A stretch of DNA of 64,000 nt from Actinobacteria bacterium IMCC26077 (GTDB lineage: Bacteria > Actinomycetota > Actinomycetes > Nanopelagicales > Nanopelagicaceae): NCBI GenBank assembly GCA_002284915.1, contig CP015606.1:558001-622000 (forward strand). The letters run 5' to 3'. The notes under the pieces were generated by a model. The model searched no databases and was not told the origin of the DNA. It worked only from the letters and a program-made list of their open reading frames with translations. Positions within the stretch are counted from its first letter, which is position 1; each line of letters begins with the position of its first letter. Made by a program: the position numbers and the translations under genes. Shown piece by piece: positions 1 to 7,607 of the stretch.

Positions 1-303
1 GGTGCCCGAGCCGACCTTGCTCCACCAACTTTTTTGATCACCTTCTCCGTGAGAGCAGCCGAAGAATTTTTACCGTCGCTAGGTTTTGACTGGTCTCGCG
101 TAGTCCACGGAGAGCAACGCTTCAAGCATTACCGAAATCTCAAAGTCGAGGACGTTCTTAGCTCAGTGAGTGAGATAGAGAGCTATAAGAGTATGGCCGG
201 GAATGAATTCGTAACTGTCAGAACAGATTTTGCTGAGAGCGAATCTGGAGACTTAGTCTCTTCGACTTGGTCGACGCTGGTGTTTCGAGGAGCGCCCGCA
301 TGA
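1..303 (+). CDS. hadA: HadA-like (FAS1-type) dehydratase, C-terminal part
   Basis: The reading frame is open from the first base, so this is the 3' part of a gene cut by the window edge. The visible protein resembles the MaoC-like N-terminal dehydratase domain of HadA: an EQRFKHYR stretch, then the end of a hotdog fold finishing TWSTLVFRG. HadA pairs with HadB as a (3R)-hydroxyacyl dehydratase in fatty acid elongation in actinobacteria. The stop overlaps the next start (ATGA at 300-303), so the two genes are translationally coupled. HadA, HadB, MurB, aminotransferase, tRNA-Trp, secE is a familiar actinobacterial order. The assignment leans on context as well as the short sequence. Confidence 0.8.
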   Translation, partial: GARADLAPPTFLITFSVRAAEEFLPSLGFDWSRVVHGEQRFKHYRNLKVEDVLSSVSEIESYKSMAGNEFVTVRTDFAESESGDLVSSTWSTLVFRGAPA

Positions 304-698
304 GTTTTGACATCGGTCATGAATTTAATAAAGCGACCTTTTTTGTGAATCGGGACAAGCTGCGCGCTTATGCTGATGCTAGTGGCGATCAAAATCCCAT
401 TCATCAAGATGAGGATTTCGCAAAATCTGTTGGGCTTCCCAACGTCATCGCACATGGCATGTACACCATGGCGCTCGCCGGAGAGGCCGTTCGGAGTTGG
501 ATTGGCGATGATAAGAGCATCATCGAATTTTCAACAAGATTTACCAAGCCGGTAGTCGTGCCAGAGAATCAAGAAGTTCCTATCGAATTCACCGGGAAAA
601 TTGTCGAAGTAAATCACGGTGAAATAGCAGTTGAGGTCAGCGCGCTTTGTGAGGGCATCAAGGTACTGGGTCAGACTCGAGTACGAGCCTGGGTTTGA
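300..698 (+). CDS. hadB: HadB-like MaoC-family (R)-hydratase/dehydratase
   Basis: This is a 132-residue single hotdog-fold protein. It carries the hydratase-2 motif around residues 24-35 (YADASGDQNPIH), which supplies the Asp30 and His35 catalytic pair, followed by the usual GLPNVIAHGMY segment. It is expected to act with the preceding HadA-type subunit on (3R)-hydroxyacyl thioesters in the cytoplasm. The ATG at 300 overlaps the HadA stop. A longer in-frame start at 267 would lie inside HadA and is less likely. The stop overlaps the TTG that can start the next gene, so three genes appear co-transcribed. Whether the acyl substrate is carried by ACP or CoA cannot be read from the sequence. Confidence 0.88.
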   Translation: MSFDIGHEFNKATFFVNRDKLRAYADASGDQNPIHQDEDFAKSVGLPNVIAHGMYTMALAGEAVRSWIGDDKSIIEFSTRFTKPVVVPENQEVPIEFTGKIVEVNHGEIAVEVSALCEGIKVLGQTRVRAWV

Positions 699-709
699 GC
701 GCGATTGAA

Positions 710-1402
710 ATGAATGCGATTACCGAACAGGACATCACGGTACATCTGATACTCGATGGTTTTATCGATGATTTTCTCGAATCGCTCCACTCGATTCTTG
801 AATTTTCCTCGGTGCCGATTTATGTCGTGGTAAACGGGAAGCAGGACTTTGAGCGAATCACAGAGCTATCTCCGCGAGTCACTATCGATTATCAGAAGCA
901 ACGCTTAGGTTGGTCCAACGCAGTCAATTTGGCTTTGACGAAGATAACGACCGAATACATCGTACTTATGGATCCTTCGACGCGTTTTATCGCTAACCCA
1001 TTTCCAGAGGTGATTAAAAGTCTTGAGCTGGGTTTCGCCGGGGTTGGTTGGCGCGGGGGATTAATTGACCTCGAAGACGAATGGCGTTCAGTAATTGATA
1101 AAGGGCCAGGCGAGGTGGATGTCCTCTTTGGTTATTTCATGGTTCTTCAGCGAAGACTTGCGAGCGAGGTCGGGGCGAACCCGAGCGCTAAGTATTATCG
1201 AAATGCAGACCTAGAACTCTCACTAGCGCTGCGCTCAGCTGGGGAGAAGTTGATTCAAATTGAACTTCCACTAGTACAGGAGCGTCACCATGGATATCAC
1301 GACGTCGAGAGTGGATATCGAGAGAAACATTCAAAGGAGAATTATCAGCGGCTACTCAAGCGTTTTCGGGGAAACCTAGGGATTCTCGCGCCGCGCCGGT
1401 AA
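710..1402 (+). CDS. Glycosyltransferase family 2-like protein
   Basis: The protein is 230 residues from ATG 710, or 235 from an overlapping TTG at 695; neither has a clear Shine-Dalgarno sequence. The N-terminal half looks like a GT-A Rossmann fold: a beta strand giving IYVVVNG, an RLGWSNAVNLAL stretch, then YIVLMDPS at the place where the metal-binding DXD normally sits. The C-terminus has ERHHGYHDV followed by a basic segment. There are no membrane segments. Family 2 enzymes transfer sugars from nucleotide donors to cell-envelope or other acceptors, but the donor and acceptor here are unknown. It sits between hadB and murB, so a cell-envelope role is a reasonable guess. The acidic motif is degenerate, so activity is not certain. 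Confidence 0.65.
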   Translation: MNAITEQDITVHLILDGFIDDFLESLHSILEFSSVPIYVVVNGKQDFERITELSPRVTIDYQKQRLGWSNAVNLALTKITTEYIVLMDPSTRFIANPFPEVIKSLELGFAGVGWRGGLIDLEDEWRSVIDKGPGEVDVLFGYFMVLQRRLASEVGANPSAKYYRNADLELSLALRSAGEKLIQIELPLVQERHHGYHDVESGYREKHSKENYQRLLKRFRGNLGILAPRR

Positions 1403-1411
1403 TCTTTTCTT

Positions 1412-2434
1412 ATGAGATTCTCTGACCTCACCACATTTCGAATCGGCGGGGAGATTAGACGTTTCATCGATGGCACGTCAGAAGAGATCATCCTTCAAGC
1501 GCTTACTGATTCGCAGGTTGATTCCGAATCGATTGAAGTAATTGGTGGGGGCTCTAACCTATTAGTGGGCGATGCAGAATTCGACGGAACTGTTCTTCGG
1601 ATCAGTACTAGCGGAAGTCAATTAGATTACGACCCTTGCTCCGGTGGGATGATTACGGTCGCAGCCGGTGTTGAGTGGGAGGCATTTGTTGCCCAGAGCG
1701 TTACTTCTGGTTTTTCTGGTTTGGAGACCCTTAGCGGTATTCCTGGAAGAGTCGGTGCGGCGCCTATTCAGAATATCGGCGCCTATGGGCAAGAGGTTTG
1801 CAATGTGATTGCTCGAGTTCGCGCGTGGGACCGGCAGGAACGAGAGCAACGAACCTTCACTGCAAGCGAGTGTGGATTCGGTTATCGAACATCACTTTTC
1901 AAGGAAGAGCCTCGTCGATATGTGATTCTCGATGTTACGTTTCAGTTGAAAAAAGGGGAGCTCTCGATTCCGATTACCTATCCTGAACTTGCGCGAGAGT
2001 TGGGAATTAATGAGGGCGAGCGTGCGCTGGTTGCGCAGGTGCGCGAGCGAGTCCTAGCTATCCGGAAGCGGAAAGGAATGCTCCTTTCAGAATCTGATCG
2101 CGATTCTTGGTCGGCGGGTTCATTCTTTATCAACCCTTCGATATCTGCCGAGACTCTTGTGCAGCTACCAACTGATTTACCGAGATGGCCAAGTGGCGAG
2201 GGCACATACAAAATCTCAGCAGCGTGGCTCTTGGAACACTCTGGAGTTGTGAAAGGGCAGCGCCTTGGCGGAGCTGGAATCTCTACGAAACATGTGTTGG
2301 CCCTGACCAACGTAGATCGTGCAAGCGCCCGCGAAGTATGCGATCTGGCAAGAGCTTGCCAGATAGAGGTTCAATCGAAGTTCGGAATCTCCTTAGAACC
2401 CGAAGTTCGCCTCATCAACTGTGCACTCGCATAG
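1412..2434 (+). CDS. murB: UDP-N-acetylmuramate dehydrogenase MurB
   Basis: MurB reduces UDP-GlcNAc-enolpyruvate to UDP-MurNAc with FAD and NADPH, the second committed step of peptidoglycan precursor synthesis. The 340-residue protein has the FAD-binding GGGSNLL motif at about residues 45-51, SGIPGRVGAAPIQNIGAYG in the middle, the type I YRTSLFK motif, SAGSFF with catalytic Ser237, and the C-terminal EPEVRLI Glu motif. Length and motif order are normal. The start ATG at 1412 leaves nine bases after the previous stop, in keeping with co-transcription. It ends 15 bases before the convergent aminotransferase stop, and no strong terminator hairpin is visible between them. Confidence 0.96.
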   Translation: MRFSDLTTFRIGGEIRRFIDGTSEEIILQALTDSQVDSESIEVIGGGSNLLVGDAEFDGTVLRISTSGSQLDYDPCSGGMITVAAGVEWEAFVAQSVTSGFSGLETLSGIPGRVGAAPIQNIGAYGQEVCNVIARVRAWDRQEREQRTFTASECGFGYRTSLFKEEPRRYVILDVTFQLKKGELSIPITYPELARELGINEGERALVAQVRERVLAIRKRKGMLLSESDRDSWSAGSFFINPSISAETLVQLPTDLPRWPSGEGTYKISAAWLLEHSGVVKGQRLGGAGISTKHVLALTNVDRASAREVCDLARACQIEVQSKFGISLEPEVRLINCALA

Positions 2435-2449
2435 TGATAGCCGAGCCAA

Positions 2450-3658
2450 CTAGCCGTTAATGAGTTTTAGAATCCTTGAGATTCCCTCGACAATATCCTC
2501 ATCGCTAAGCGCGTAAGAGAACCGTAAATATCCCGAGGGTCCGAAAGCTTCCCCTGGCACTGCAGCTACTTCAACCTCATCCAAAATCAACGTCGCAAGC
2601 TCTGCACTCGTCATCGGCTTCTTTCCACGAATTTCGCGACCCAAGACCTTATGTACCGCTGGGTACACATAGAAGGCGCCCTGTGGCATTGGACATTCGA
2701 AACCATCGATCTCATTAAGCATTTTGACGATGAGTTTTCGACGTCGGTCGAAGGCGACTTTCATTTCATCAACTGCCGAAAGGTCACCAGTGAGCGCTGC
2801 AATCGCAGCTCGCTGCGCGACATTCGAGACATTGCTCGTCAAGTGCGACTGCAGGTTCGTTGCTGCCTTGATTACATCTTTAGGACCAATCATCCAGCCT
2901 ACGCGCCAACCTGTCATTGCATAAGTCTTTGCGACACCATTGAGGATGATTGTTTGATCTGCCAACTCAGGAATTAGGACTGGCAAGGATGGCGCTTCGA
3001 CGCCGTCGTATCGAAGATGCTCATAGATTTCATCAGTAATGATCCAAATGCCATGTTTGAGCGCCCACTCACCAATTGCGCGAACTTGTGCTGGTGGGTA
3101 AACCGATCCGGTGGGATTACTGGGGGAGCAGAAGATCAACGCCTTCGTCTTGGCTGTGCGTACAGCTTCAAGCTGCTCAACGCTCACACAATAGTTACTT
3201 TGCTCATCCGCGAAGACTTCAACCGGAGTTCCGCCGGCCAATCGAATACATTCTGGATAAGTTGTCCAATATGGAGCAGGAAGAATTACTTCATCGCCTT
3301 GATCGACAATTGTTGCAATCGATTGGTAGACAGCTTGCTTGCCACCATTGGTAACTAGAACATTGTCAACGGCAATTTCAAATCCAGAGTCACGCGAGGT
3401 CTTAGCGACGATTGCTTGTCGTAGTTCAGGTAAACCTGGAGTTGGTGTGTATCGATGATTGGCAACTACCCGCACCGCTTTCTCGGCGGCATCGAGGATG
3501 TAACTCGGGGTGGGAAAATCAGGCTCACCTGCGCCAAAGCCAATGACGGGTCGACCCGCCGCTTTGAGGGCTTTTGCCTTGCCATCGACGGCAAGGGTGG
3601 CTGATTCGGCGATAGCGGCGATGCGCTTGGAAATACGGGGCTTGGCGGGATTGGACAC
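2450..3658 (-). CDS. aspC: Class I PLP-dependent aminotransferase (aspartate aminotransferase type)
   Basis: This 402-residue fold-type I aminotransferase probably interconverts aspartate and 2-oxoglutarate with oxaloacetate and glutamate. It shows [11 protein letters not shown] near residue 41, the SPSNPTG substrate/PLP loop near 178, TDEIYEHL near 208, and the PLP lysine Lys244 in [16 protein letters not shown]. The start is GTG at 3658 with an AGGA sequence upstream. It is the only minus-strand gene in the first 55 kb, lying between murB and the tRNA, a position an aminotransferase often occupies in actinobacteria. Substrate choice within the family (aspartate, prephenate or a neutral amino acid) cannot be settled from motifs. 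Confidence 0.9.
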   Translation of the reverse strand: MSNPAKPRISKRIAAIAESATLAVDGKAKALKAAGRPVIGFGAGEPDFPTPSYILDAAEKAVRVVANHRYTPTPGLPELRQAIVAKTSRDSGFEIAVDNVLVTNGGKQAVYQSIATIVDQGDEVILPAPYWTTYPECIRLAGGTPVEVFADEQSNYCVSVEQLEAVRTAKTKALIFCSPSNPTGSVYPPAQVRAIGEWALKHGIWIITDEIYEHLRYDGVEAPSLPVLIPELADQTIILNGVAKTYAMTGWRVGWMIGPKDVIKAATNLQSHLTSNVSNVAQRAAIAALTGDLSAVDEMKVAFDRRRKLIVKMLNEIDGFECPMPQGAFYVYPAVHKVLGREIRGKKPMTSAELATLILDEVEVAAVPGEAFGPSGYLRFSYALSDEDIVEGISRILKLING

Positions 3659-3703
3659 GGCGGTAATCCTGCCATGTTTGGCCGGATTAGACCCTGCGCC
3701 ACT

Positions 3704-3731
3704 TTGACCCGTAAACTCCTCCGCCTAGCTC
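3704..3731 (+). promoter_or_regulatory. Possible promoter of tRNA-Trp/secE
   Basis: TTGACC at 3704-3709 is followed by 16 bases and TAGCTC at 3726-3731. The -35 box is identical to that of the four stronger promoters described elsewhere in the window, but the spacer is short and the -10 box lacks the final T. It lies about 50 bases upstream of the mature tRNA. An inverted repeat (CTTCTT-CAT-AAGAAG, 3747-3761) follows and could be a processing hairpin. Confidence 0.4.
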
Positions 3732-3781
3732 CTTCCGTGGCCAGCCCTTCTTCATAAGAAGTGAGGGTCGCGAAGCGCTGG

Positions 3782-3854
3782 AGGGCAGTAGTTCAACTGG
3801 TAGAGCACCGGTCTCCAAAACCGGGGGTTGGGGGTTCAAATCCCTTCTGCCCTG
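3782..3854 (+). tRNA. trnW: tRNA-Trp (anticodon CCA)
   Basis: A 73-base cloverleaf can be drawn. The acceptor arm AGGGCAG (3782-3788) pairs with CTGCCCT (3847-3853), with discriminator G3854. The anticodon stem CCGGT/ACCGG encloses the loop CTCCAAA, with anticodon CCA at 3815-3817. The T-arm contains GTTCAAA. The 3' CCA is not encoded. A tRNA-Trp directly before secE-nusG is the standard actinobacterial arrangement, which supports the call. Confidence 0.97.
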
Positions 3855-3871
3855 CTAGTAGTTCACAACGG

Positions 3872-3896
3872 ATATAGACGTATATATAGGAAGGAG
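3872..3896 (+). promoter_or_regulatory. AU-rich ATATAGA-type element before secE
   Basis: The segment reads ATATAGAC-GTATATATAGG and ends in a Shine-Dalgarno-like GGAAGGAG. A near-copy (ATATAGAG-GTATATAGAGG) precedes rpsL at 15122-15143, also running into a purine-rich ribosome-binding sequence. The function is not known. It could be a start-site/-10 region, an unstructured ribosome landing site or an RNase site. Confidence 0.4.
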
Positions 3897-3911
3897 AGTG
3901 AGTAAGGCACG

Positions 3912-4148
3912 ATGAGCGATATCAACCATAGTGAGCGTGAGGTAGAGCAAGAGCGCGGAAATATTTTCGAACGCGCAGCACGCTTCTACCGCCAAGTCGT
4001 TGCTGAGCTTCGTAAGGTCGTCTGGCCTTCGCGCAAGCAACTCACTACTTACACCGCCGTTGTGTTGGTTTTCGTGACCTTCATCATCGCGGTTGTATCA
4101 CTCTTCGATCTCGTCCTCACCAAACTCACATTCTGGGTTTTTGGGTAA
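3912..4148 (+). CDS. secE: Preprotein translocase subunit SecE
   Basis: This is a 78-residue single-span SecE. It has a charged cytoplasmic N-terminus, the conserved amphipathic segment with VVAELRKVVWPSRKQ, and one membrane helix at roughly residues 48-70. SecE clamps SecY in the SecYEG channel; secY lies at 28704. An in-frame TAA at 3903 rules out any earlier start, so ATG 3912 stands even though the strongest purine run (GGAAGGAG, 3889-3896) is unusually far away; a weaker AAGG at 3904 is closer. It is followed after 21 bases by nusG, the near-universal secE-nusG pairing. Confidence 0.96.
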   Translation: MSDINHSEREVEQERGNIFERAARFYRQVVAELRKVVWPSRKQLTTYTAVVLVFVTFIIAVVSLFDLVLTKLTFWVFG

Positions 4149-4169
4149 CGGTAAGCGAGTCGAGAATCT

Positions 4170-4850
4170 ATGAGTGAAGATAATTTCGAAGCAGCGCTAG
4201 AAGCTGCTGCACATGATGTGCCTGTAACTGACGCAGAAGTCACTGTCGAAGCTGATGCTGCCGTTGAAGAAGAGAACGACCCGCAGGCAGAGTTCCGCCG
4301 CGCGCTACGTTCTGCGCCTGGCGATTGGTATGTCATTCACTCTTATGCTGGATATGAAAATCGCGTAAAGGGCAACCTCGAAAACCGTATTCATACCTTG
4401 AATATGGAGGATTACATCTATCAGATCGAAGTCCCACAGGAAGAGATCACAGAGATCAAGAATGGCGTTCGTAAGCAGGTTAAGCGAAACGTCTTCCCTG
4501 GATATGTACTCGTTCGAATGGATCTCACCGATGAATCGTGGTCAGTCGTTCGGAATACACCGGGCGTTACAGGTTTCGTTGGTCATGGCCATAACCCAAG
4601 TCCGCTCTCGCTCGATGAGGTAGAGGGGATTTTGGCGCCTCGTCCATCGAAGAAGGGCGAGAAGCCAGAGATCAAGATGGTCGATTTCGAAGTTGGCGAA
4701 TCCGTTACCGTTATGGATGGCCCCTTTGCCACCTTGCCAGCCTCAATTAGCGAAATCATGCCTGAGCAAGCCAAGCTCAAGGTTTTGGTCTCCATCTTTG
4801 GTCGCGAGACCCCCGTTGAATTGTCATTCGCTCAGGTACAGAAGCTTTAA
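4170..4850 (+). CDS. nusG: Transcription termination/antitermination factor NusG
   Basis: NusG binds RNA polymerase and links it to Rho, ribosomes or pausing signals. The 226-residue protein has an acidic, low-complexity N-terminal extension of about 50 residues, common in actinobacteria. The NGN domain follows ([16 protein letters not shown], then [12 protein letters not shown] and [10 protein letters not shown]), and then a C-terminal KOW domain with [13 protein letters not shown]. The start ATG 4170 lies 21 bases after secE. Its presence directly before several predicted RNA hairpins in the downstream ribosomal operons is functionally apt, but any specific regulation is inference. Confidence 0.96.
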   Translation: MSEDNFEAALEAAAHDVPVTDAEVTVEADAAVEEENDPQAEFRRALRSAPGDWYVIHSYAGYENRVKGNLENRIHTLNMEDYIYQIEVPQEEITEIKNGVRKQVKRNVFPGYVLVRMDLTDESWSVVRNTPGVTGFVGHGHNPSPLSLDEVEGILAPRPSKKGEKPEIKMVDFEVGESVTVMDGPFATLPASISEIMPEQAKLKVLVSIFGRETPVELSFAQVQKL

Positions 4851-4875
4851 GAAGTTATAAGAGAGGAAGAGAAAC

Positions 4876-5307
4876 ATGGCACCGAAGAAGAAGGTACAGG
4901 CGCTCATTAAGCTCCAGATTCAAGCTGGCGCCGCTACACCAGCGCCTCCAGTAGGTCCGGCACTTGGTCAACATGGCGTGAACATCATGGATTTCGTCAA
5001 GGCATACAACGCCGCGACCGAAACGCAAAAGGGCCAGATCATCCCGGTCGAGATCACGGTTTATGAAGATCGTTCCTTCACTTTCATAACTAAGACGCCA
5101 CCAGCATCACGCCTAATCTTGAAGGCTGCCAAACTCGAAAAGGGATCAGCCATTCCTCATAAGAACAAGGTCGGAAACATCACGATGGCTCAATGCCGTG
5201 AGATTGCCACTGTCAAAATGGCAGATCTCAATGCAAATGACCTTGATGCAGCAAGTTTGATCATTGCCGGAACTGCTCGCTCTATGGGCATCACCGTCAA
5301 CGGTTAA
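4876..5307 (+). CDS. rplK: Large ribosomal subunit protein uL11
   Basis: L11 binds the GTPase-associated centre of 23S rRNA and works with L10/L12 in factor binding. The 143-residue protein shows the proline-rich thiostrepton-region motif [15 protein letters not shown] near residues 24-38 and the C-terminal RNA-binding domain ending [24 protein letters not shown] ribosome-binding sequence precedes ATG 4876. It is 25 bases from nusG and 95 bases from rplA; the latter gap contains a structured RNA segment annotated separately. Confidence 0.97.
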   Translation: MAPKKKVQALIKLQIQAGAATPAPPVGPALGQHGVNIMDFVKAYNAATETQKGQIIPVEITVYEDRSFTFITKTPPASRLILKAAKLEKGSAIPHKNKVGNITMAQCREIATVKMADLNANDLDAASLIIAGTARSMGITVNG

Positions 5308-5323
5308 ATAACTAAATAAAAAA

Positions 5324-5382
5324 GTGGGAGAGTCGCGCTGACTCGCTAACCACAACCAACTATCTAACTCAGATGAGTTAGC
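5324..5382 (+). promoter_or_regulatory. Candidate L1-binding hairpin and alternative hairpin in rplK-rplA gap
   Basis: GTGG (5324-5327) pairs with CCAC (5350-5353) and GAGTC (5330-5334) with GACTC (5340-5344), leaving an asymmetric internal loop of GA opposite GCTAA. The 5' side GTGGGAG matches the sequence carried by the L1-binding region of 23S rRNA. A second hairpin is CTAACTC/GAGTTAG (5364-5381). GCTAAC (5345-5350) can instead pair with GTTAGC (5377-5382), so the two folds exclude each other. Autogenous control of rplA by L1 is known in other bacteria; that it operates here is inference. Confidence 0.5.
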
Positions 5383-5402
5383 AGAGAAGAAAGCTGGATG
5401 AT

Positions 5403-6104
5403 ATGAAGCGCAGTAAGAAATACCGTGCCGCGGTTGAGAAGTACGACGTAACCAATGTCTACGCTCCAGTCGAGGCAATGAAAATCGTTCGCGAAACATC
5501 TGTTACTAAGTACGACTCAACCGTCGAGGTTTCGCTCGCACTTGGTGTCGATCCTCGTAAAGCTGATCAAGCTATTCGCGGCACCGTCAACCTGCCACAT
5601 GGCACTGGTAAGACTGCTCGCGTTTTGGTATTCGCCGGTGGTGAGCGTGCTGAAGAGGCACGTGCAGCCGGCGCCGATATCGTCGGTGCAGACGAGCTCA
5701 TCGATGAGGTTGCAAAAGGTCGACTCGACTACGACGCCGTGGTCTCAACTCCTGACCTCATGGGTAAAGTCGGTCGCCTTGGAAAGGTACTTGGTCCTCG
5801 CGGATTGATGCCGAATCCTAAGACGGGCACAGTGACCAACGATGTCACCAAAGCTGTTAACGACATCAAAGGCGGAAAGATTGAGTTCCGCGTCGATAAG
5901 AATTCGAATCTACACTTCATTATTGGTAAGGCATCATTTAGTGCCGATGCCCTTCTCGATAACTATGTAGCGGCGATGGAAGAAGTGCTACGCGCCAAAC
6001 CATCATCGTCAAAGGGGCGATACATCAAGAAGGCCACTGTCTCCACCACGATGGGCCCAGGAGTCCAGGTCGATCCAAACCTCCTCCGTGAAGGGGCTAA
6101 TTAA
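5403..6104 (+). CDS. rplA: Large ribosomal subunit protein uL1
   Basis: L1 forms the mobile stalk at the E site and is a classic translational repressor of its own operon. The 233-residue protein has the [16 protein letters not shown] segment near residue 62 and the family signature around [18 protein letters not shown]. Length is normal for the two-domain family. The start is ATG 5403 with AGAAAGCTGGATG upstream; the Shine-Dalgarno sequence is modest, which fits a start that may be controlled by the hairpins just before it. Downstream is the long rplJ leader, so rplKA and rplJL are probably separate units. Confidence 0.97.
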   Translation: MKRSKKYRAAVEKYDVTNVYAPVEAMKIVRETSVTKYDSTVEVSLALGVDPRKADQAIRGTVNLPHGTGKTARVLVFAGGERAEEARAAGADIVGADELIDEVAKGRLDYDAVVSTPDLMGKVGRLGKVLGPRGLMPNPKTGTVTNDVTKAVNDIKGGKIEFRVDKNSNLHFIIGKASFSADALLDNYVAAMEEVLRAKPSSSKGRYIKKATVSTTMGPGVQVDPNLLREGAN

Positions 6105-6123
6105 GCACGATTGAAAGGTCGTT

Positions 6124-6153
6124 TTGACGGGTAGGCGCACTAGCGCCTACCCT
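6124..6153 (+). promoter_or_regulatory. Promoter of rplJ unit, with palindromic spacer
   Basis: TTGACG (6124-6129) and TACCCT (6148-6153) are separated by 18 bases, matching the form found before rpsL, rplM and groES. The spacer and box edges form a perfect palindrome: GGGTAGGCGC (6129-6138), loop ACTA, GCGCCTACCC (6143-6152). As RNA this would also be a strong hairpin at the end of the rplA transcript, followed by only a weak T-rich run. The predicted start near 6160 gives a leader of about 190 bases. Confidence 0.65.
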
Positions 6154-6164
6154 TCTGCTTATCC

Positions 6165-6353
6165 GAAGACCGCAGGTCTTCTGTTGAAAGGCTCACAAAG
6201 CCCTTCAGCAGAGTGAAAGAGTAGATACTCACCAGCGCAGGAGCCTTACGAAGTAGCTAGCAACTTGGCTAACTTTCCTCGTAGCGCTTTCGCGCTTCGA
6301 GGATTTTCTTTTTATCCCTGTGTTCTCCCGGTTGGAATAACGAGAGGAGAAAC
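6165..6353 (+). promoter_or_regulatory. rplJ leader (L10-leader type) with intrinsic terminator/attenuator
   Basis: Three helices are visible. The first is GAAGACC/GGTCTTC (6165-6181). The second is a longer arm in which CTGTTGAA (6181-6188) pairs with TTCAGCAG (6204-6211) and GGCT with AGCC. The third is CCTCG-T-AGCGC, loop TTTC, GCGCT-T-CGAGG (6277-6302), followed directly by ATTTTCTTTTT (6303-6313). The last has the form of an intrinsic terminator and lies 40 bases before the rplJ start, so it would act as an attenuator. L10(L12)4-controlled leaders of this design are known upstream of rplJL in Firmicutes. The specific antiterminator pairing here is not proven. Confidence 0.68.
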
Positions 6354-6983
6354 ATGGCAAAGACCGATAAGTCGTCAGTCATTGCAGAGCTCACGGAAGA
6401 TTTCCGTGGCGCTGGTGCAACGATTGTTACCGAATATCGCGGACTCTCCGTCACTTCCATGAAGGCACTTCGTCGTTCTCTCGGCGGTACTACCAAGTAC
6501 TCCGTCGCAAAGAACACATTGATGCGTATCGCAGCAAAGAATGCAGGAGTAGAAATCTCTGACGATTTACTCAAGGGACCATCTGCTGTCGCATTCATCA
6601 ACGGTGATCCAATCGATGCTGCAAAGAGCCTTCGCGACTTCGCTAAAGAGAATCCAGCTCTTGTTATCAAGGGTGGAATCTACGAAGGCAAGTTGGTTAC
6701 TACTGAAGAGATCATGAAGCTTGCAAACCTTGAGTCCCGTGAGGTTCTCTTGGCAAAGCTTGCTGGTGCAATGAAGGGTTCACTTGCAAAGGCTGCGCGA
6801 GTATTCGACGCGCTCCGAATCAAGATGGAAGCCGGAGTACCAGTAGTTGCGCAAGCGACCGAAGCACCTGCAGCTGTAGCGGCAGAGGCATCTTCAGAAG
6901 AGGCAGGCGATTCCACCGAAGCGCCCGCTGCTGAACCAGAAGTGACCTCAGCCGAACCATCAGCTGAAACAGATGCGCAGTGA
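6354..6983 (+). CDS. rplJ: Large ribosomal subunit protein uL10
   Basis: L10 anchors the L7/L12 dimers on 23S rRNA to build the stalk that recruits translation factors. Residues 1-165 cover the RNA-binding domain ([16 protein letters not shown] near residue 28) and the L12-binding helix. The last 40 or so residues are an Ala/Glu/Pro-rich low-complexity tail ending in TDAQ, which is longer than in the usual family of about 170 residues and probably disordered. ATG 6354 has an ideal GAGAGGAG upstream. It is followed by rplL after 35 bases and preceded by the attenuator-like leader. Confidence 0.96.
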   Translation: MAKTDKSSVIAELTEDFRGAGATIVTEYRGLSVTSMKALRRSLGGTTKYSVAKNTLMRIAAKNAGVEISDDLLKGPSAVAFINGDPIDAAKSLRDFAKENPALVIKGGIYEGKLVTTEEIMKLANLESREVLLAKLAGAMKGSLAKAARVFDALRIKMEAGVPVVAQATEAPAAVAAEASSEEAGDSTEAPAAEPEVTSAEPSAETDAQ

Positions 6984-7018
6984 TTTCAGAGAACTAGTAA
7001 GAACCAAGGAGAACTAAC

Positions 7019-7402
7019 ATGGCAAAACTTTCAACTGAAGATTTATTGGCACAATTCAAGGACATGAGCCTTGTTGAGCTTAGCGACTTCGTAAAGGCTT
7101 TCGAGACTGAATTCGATGTCACTGCTGCTGCACCAGTTGCAGTTGCTGCTGCTGGTGGCGCTGCTGGCGCTCCTGCTGCTGCAGAAGCTCAAGATGAGTT
7201 CACATTGATCCTCGAGGATGCTGGCGCACAGAAGATCGCCGTCATTAAAGAGGTTCGTACCTTCACCGGTCTTGGTCTCAAAGAGGCTAAGGATCTCGTC
7301 GATGGCGCGCCATCAACGGTTTTGGAGAAGGCAAATAAGGAGACCGCCGATAAGGCAAAGGCAGCATTCGAGGCTGCTGGCGCAAAGGTCACCGTTAAGT
7401 AA
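7019..7402 (+). CDS. rplL: Large ribosomal subunit protein bL12 (L7/L12)
   Basis: L12 forms the multimeric stalk that stimulates GTPase factors. The 127-residue protein has the dimerising N-terminal helices, an Ala/Gly-rich flexible hinge at about residues 36-58, and the factor-binding C-terminal domain with [24 protein letters not shown]. The ribosome-binding sequence CAAGGAGAACTA precedes ATG 7019. A stable hairpin follows in the gap before rpoB, which would let the highly needed L12 be made in excess over RNA polymerase. That excess is usual in bacteria but is inferred here. Confidence 0.97.
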   Translation: MAKLSTEDLLAQFKDMSLVELSDFVKAFETEFDVTAAAPVAVAAAGGAAGAPAAAEAQDEFTLILEDAGAQKIAVIKEVRTFTGLGLKEAKDLVDGAPSTVLEKANKETADKAKAAFEAAGAKVTVK

Positions 7403-7442
7403 GGTCCCGCCAGGGAGAGTGTTTGGGCGCAAAGCCCAGCAG

Positions 7443-7490
7443 GGGAGCGGGTTCGGTTGGGGCAAACCCCAATTGGACACGCTCCCTTTT
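7443..7490 (+). terminator. Long hairpin with T-run between rplL and rpoB (partial terminator)
   Basis: GGGAGCG (7443-7449) pairs with CGCTCCC (7480-7486), GTTC (7451-7454) with GGAC (7475-7478) and TTGGGG (7457-7462) with CCCCAA (7467-7472), around a CAAA loop; small mismatches separate the helices. TTTT follows at 7487-7490. The short T-run suggests incomplete termination or RNA processing, the classical behaviour of the rplL-rpoB gap. A smaller GGGC/GCCC hairpin (7424-7436) lies just upstream. Confidence 0.65.
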
Positions 7491-7607
7491 CGCATCGTAA
7501 AATCCCCTTAATCCCAAATTTTGAGGTCTTCGCATATAGCGGTGGTGACCTTCTCTTTTCGCTGGGTTCTGCAAGTGAACACTCGTGCGAGTACGGAAGG
7601 ACCGTCT

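Noticed and set aside
3898-3915. GTG-initiated five-codon mini-ORF whose stop overlaps the secE start
   Set aside because: The purine-rich sequence is only one base from the GTG, too close to serve it; overlap with ATGA is likely chance.
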